From positions 1 to 64,000 of the forward strand of contig CAYNOT010000001.1 in the NCBI GenBank assembly GCA_964398945.1: a DNA stretch of 64,000 nt. The letters are read 5' to 3'. Below the pieces are notes generated by a model. It saw only the letters and a list, made by a program, of their open reading frames with translations. It was not told where the DNA came from and searched no databases. The translations under genes were made by a program, and so were the position numbers. Origin of the DNA: JBGTGG01 sp964398945 (GTDB lineage: Bacteria; Bacteroidota; Bacteroidia; Cytophagales; Cyclobacteriaceae). Shown piece by piece: positions 63,661 through 64,000 of this stretch. How positions within the stretch are numbered: position 1 is the stretch's first letter; each line of letters opens with the position of its first letter.

Positions 63661-64000
63661 TTAATTGTCCCAAAATACGCGTGCAATAAGGTTATCACTT
63701 CCGCCCATCGCTGCAACTGCAGCCGGGTAGTTCGGGTTGGCAGAGCCTTCACGATCCGGATAGGTCATCCTTCTTGCGAACCCACCTTGAAGATTGTTGT
63801 TATAGGTATTTGGGCTTAGTGCAGGAAATCCACTTCTTCTAAAGTTGGCAAACGCTTCCGTACCATTTCTGAAATTTACAATCCAGTATTGCGTGTTGAT
63901 CAACTCCAATGCGTCTGTTGGATTGTAGGCCACACCCGGTTGCGCTAAGTAGGCAGTAATTTCAGCCCCCGTAATGGGAGTGGTTCCTGGATAGAGTGCA
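63661..64000 (-). CDS. SusD-like outer-membrane nutrient-binding protein, C-terminal part
   Basis: 113 residues at the end of a gene that runs off the right edge. ALELINTQYWIVNFRNGTEA, WANFRRSGFPAL-type segment (here FANFRRSGFPALSPNTY), GGFARRMTYPDREGSANPNY and NLIARVFWDN are typical of the C-terminus of the SusD/RagB lipoproteins (SusD-like_2 type). They bind glycans or oligomers at the cell surface together with a SusC porin, expected upstream. The full length cannot be judged. Confidence 0.85.
   Translation of the reverse strand, partial: ALYPGTTPITGAEITAYLAQPGVAYNPTDALELINTQYWIVNFRNGTEAFANFRRSGFPALSPNTYNNNLQGGFARRMTYPDREGSANPNYPAAVAAMGGSDNLIARVFWDN

Overview
The window is a stretch of chromosome from a member of the Bacteroidota, most likely a soil or freshwater Cytophagales-type bacterium. 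The evidence is a short 288-residue primary sigma factor, glutaminyl-tRNA synthetase, a two-gene-plus-substrate-binding MlaEFD set, very large FtsX-like permeases, many Cys-lipobox lipoproteins, a SusD-type gene at the right edge, and widespread use of TTG starts with weak ribosome binding sites. The genus cannot be fixed from this alone. A run of 100 Ns (12529-12628) marks an assembly gap, so this is a draft scaffold.

Left edge (1-1200) is a graveyard of mobile DNA: an ORF6N-domain gene and a 57-codon remnant of a tyrosine recombinase. Then come a START-like protein, a two-subunit molybdenum hydroxylase (2Fe-2S subunit plus Tat-exported Mo subunit) with a DUF2141 protein (1420-5064), and a REP-associated IS200-like transposase next to three tandem ~290-bp palindrome-rich repeats (5070-6650). 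From 6671 to 12512 lie housekeeping and metabolic genes (DUF2461, MBL-fold hydrolase, glycosyltransferase, MiaE-type tRNA hydroxylase, ABC-F ATPase). The tail of the ABC-F gene has been copied at least three times around the assembly gap.

A minus-strand operon (18024 to 13097) carries a Rieske oxygenase, two GH29 alpha-L-fucosidases and a NagX-like membrane acyltransferase. It is followed by a DEAD-box helicase, rpoD, a PLD-fold protein, an FtsX-like permease, a DUF6973 protein, glnS, a TerB-like protein, a flavin reductase and a Kef-type antiporter. At 31691-34021 sit a GMC oxidoreductase and its exported small subunit.

From 34215 to 54469 the window turns into a stress and envelope island of short genes (SDR, DUF6496, PA2169-type bundle, DUF4142, DUF1328, PRC barrel, holin-X-like, OmpA with glycine zipper, MlaEFD, a sigma-54 response regulator and a lone receiver). 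It includes an apparently orphan TPP riboswitch with a terminator, a degenerate IS110 transposase fragment, and a good sigma-54 promoter. In its centre is a tightly coupled three-gene operon (49933-53581) pairing an N-formylglutamate amidohydrolase-like enzyme, a DUF1704/QEGLA zinc peptidase and a glutathione-synthetase-like ATP-grasp ligase. It looks like a make-and-unmake amide system and is the best candidate here for undescribed biology.

The right end (54791-63424) is a sugar-acid catabolic region: ketoglutarate-semialdehyde dehydrogenase, an FAH-family keto-acid dehydratase, an AraC regulator, an FGGY kinase, a Tat-exported enolase-superfamily dehydratase, a Sec-exported RraA-like protein and a bile-acid/sodium-symporter-type carrier. 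Together they suggest non-phosphorylating (Weimberg-type) breakdown of a sugar acid with some steps possibly in the periplasm. A truncated SusD-like gene runs off the right edge.
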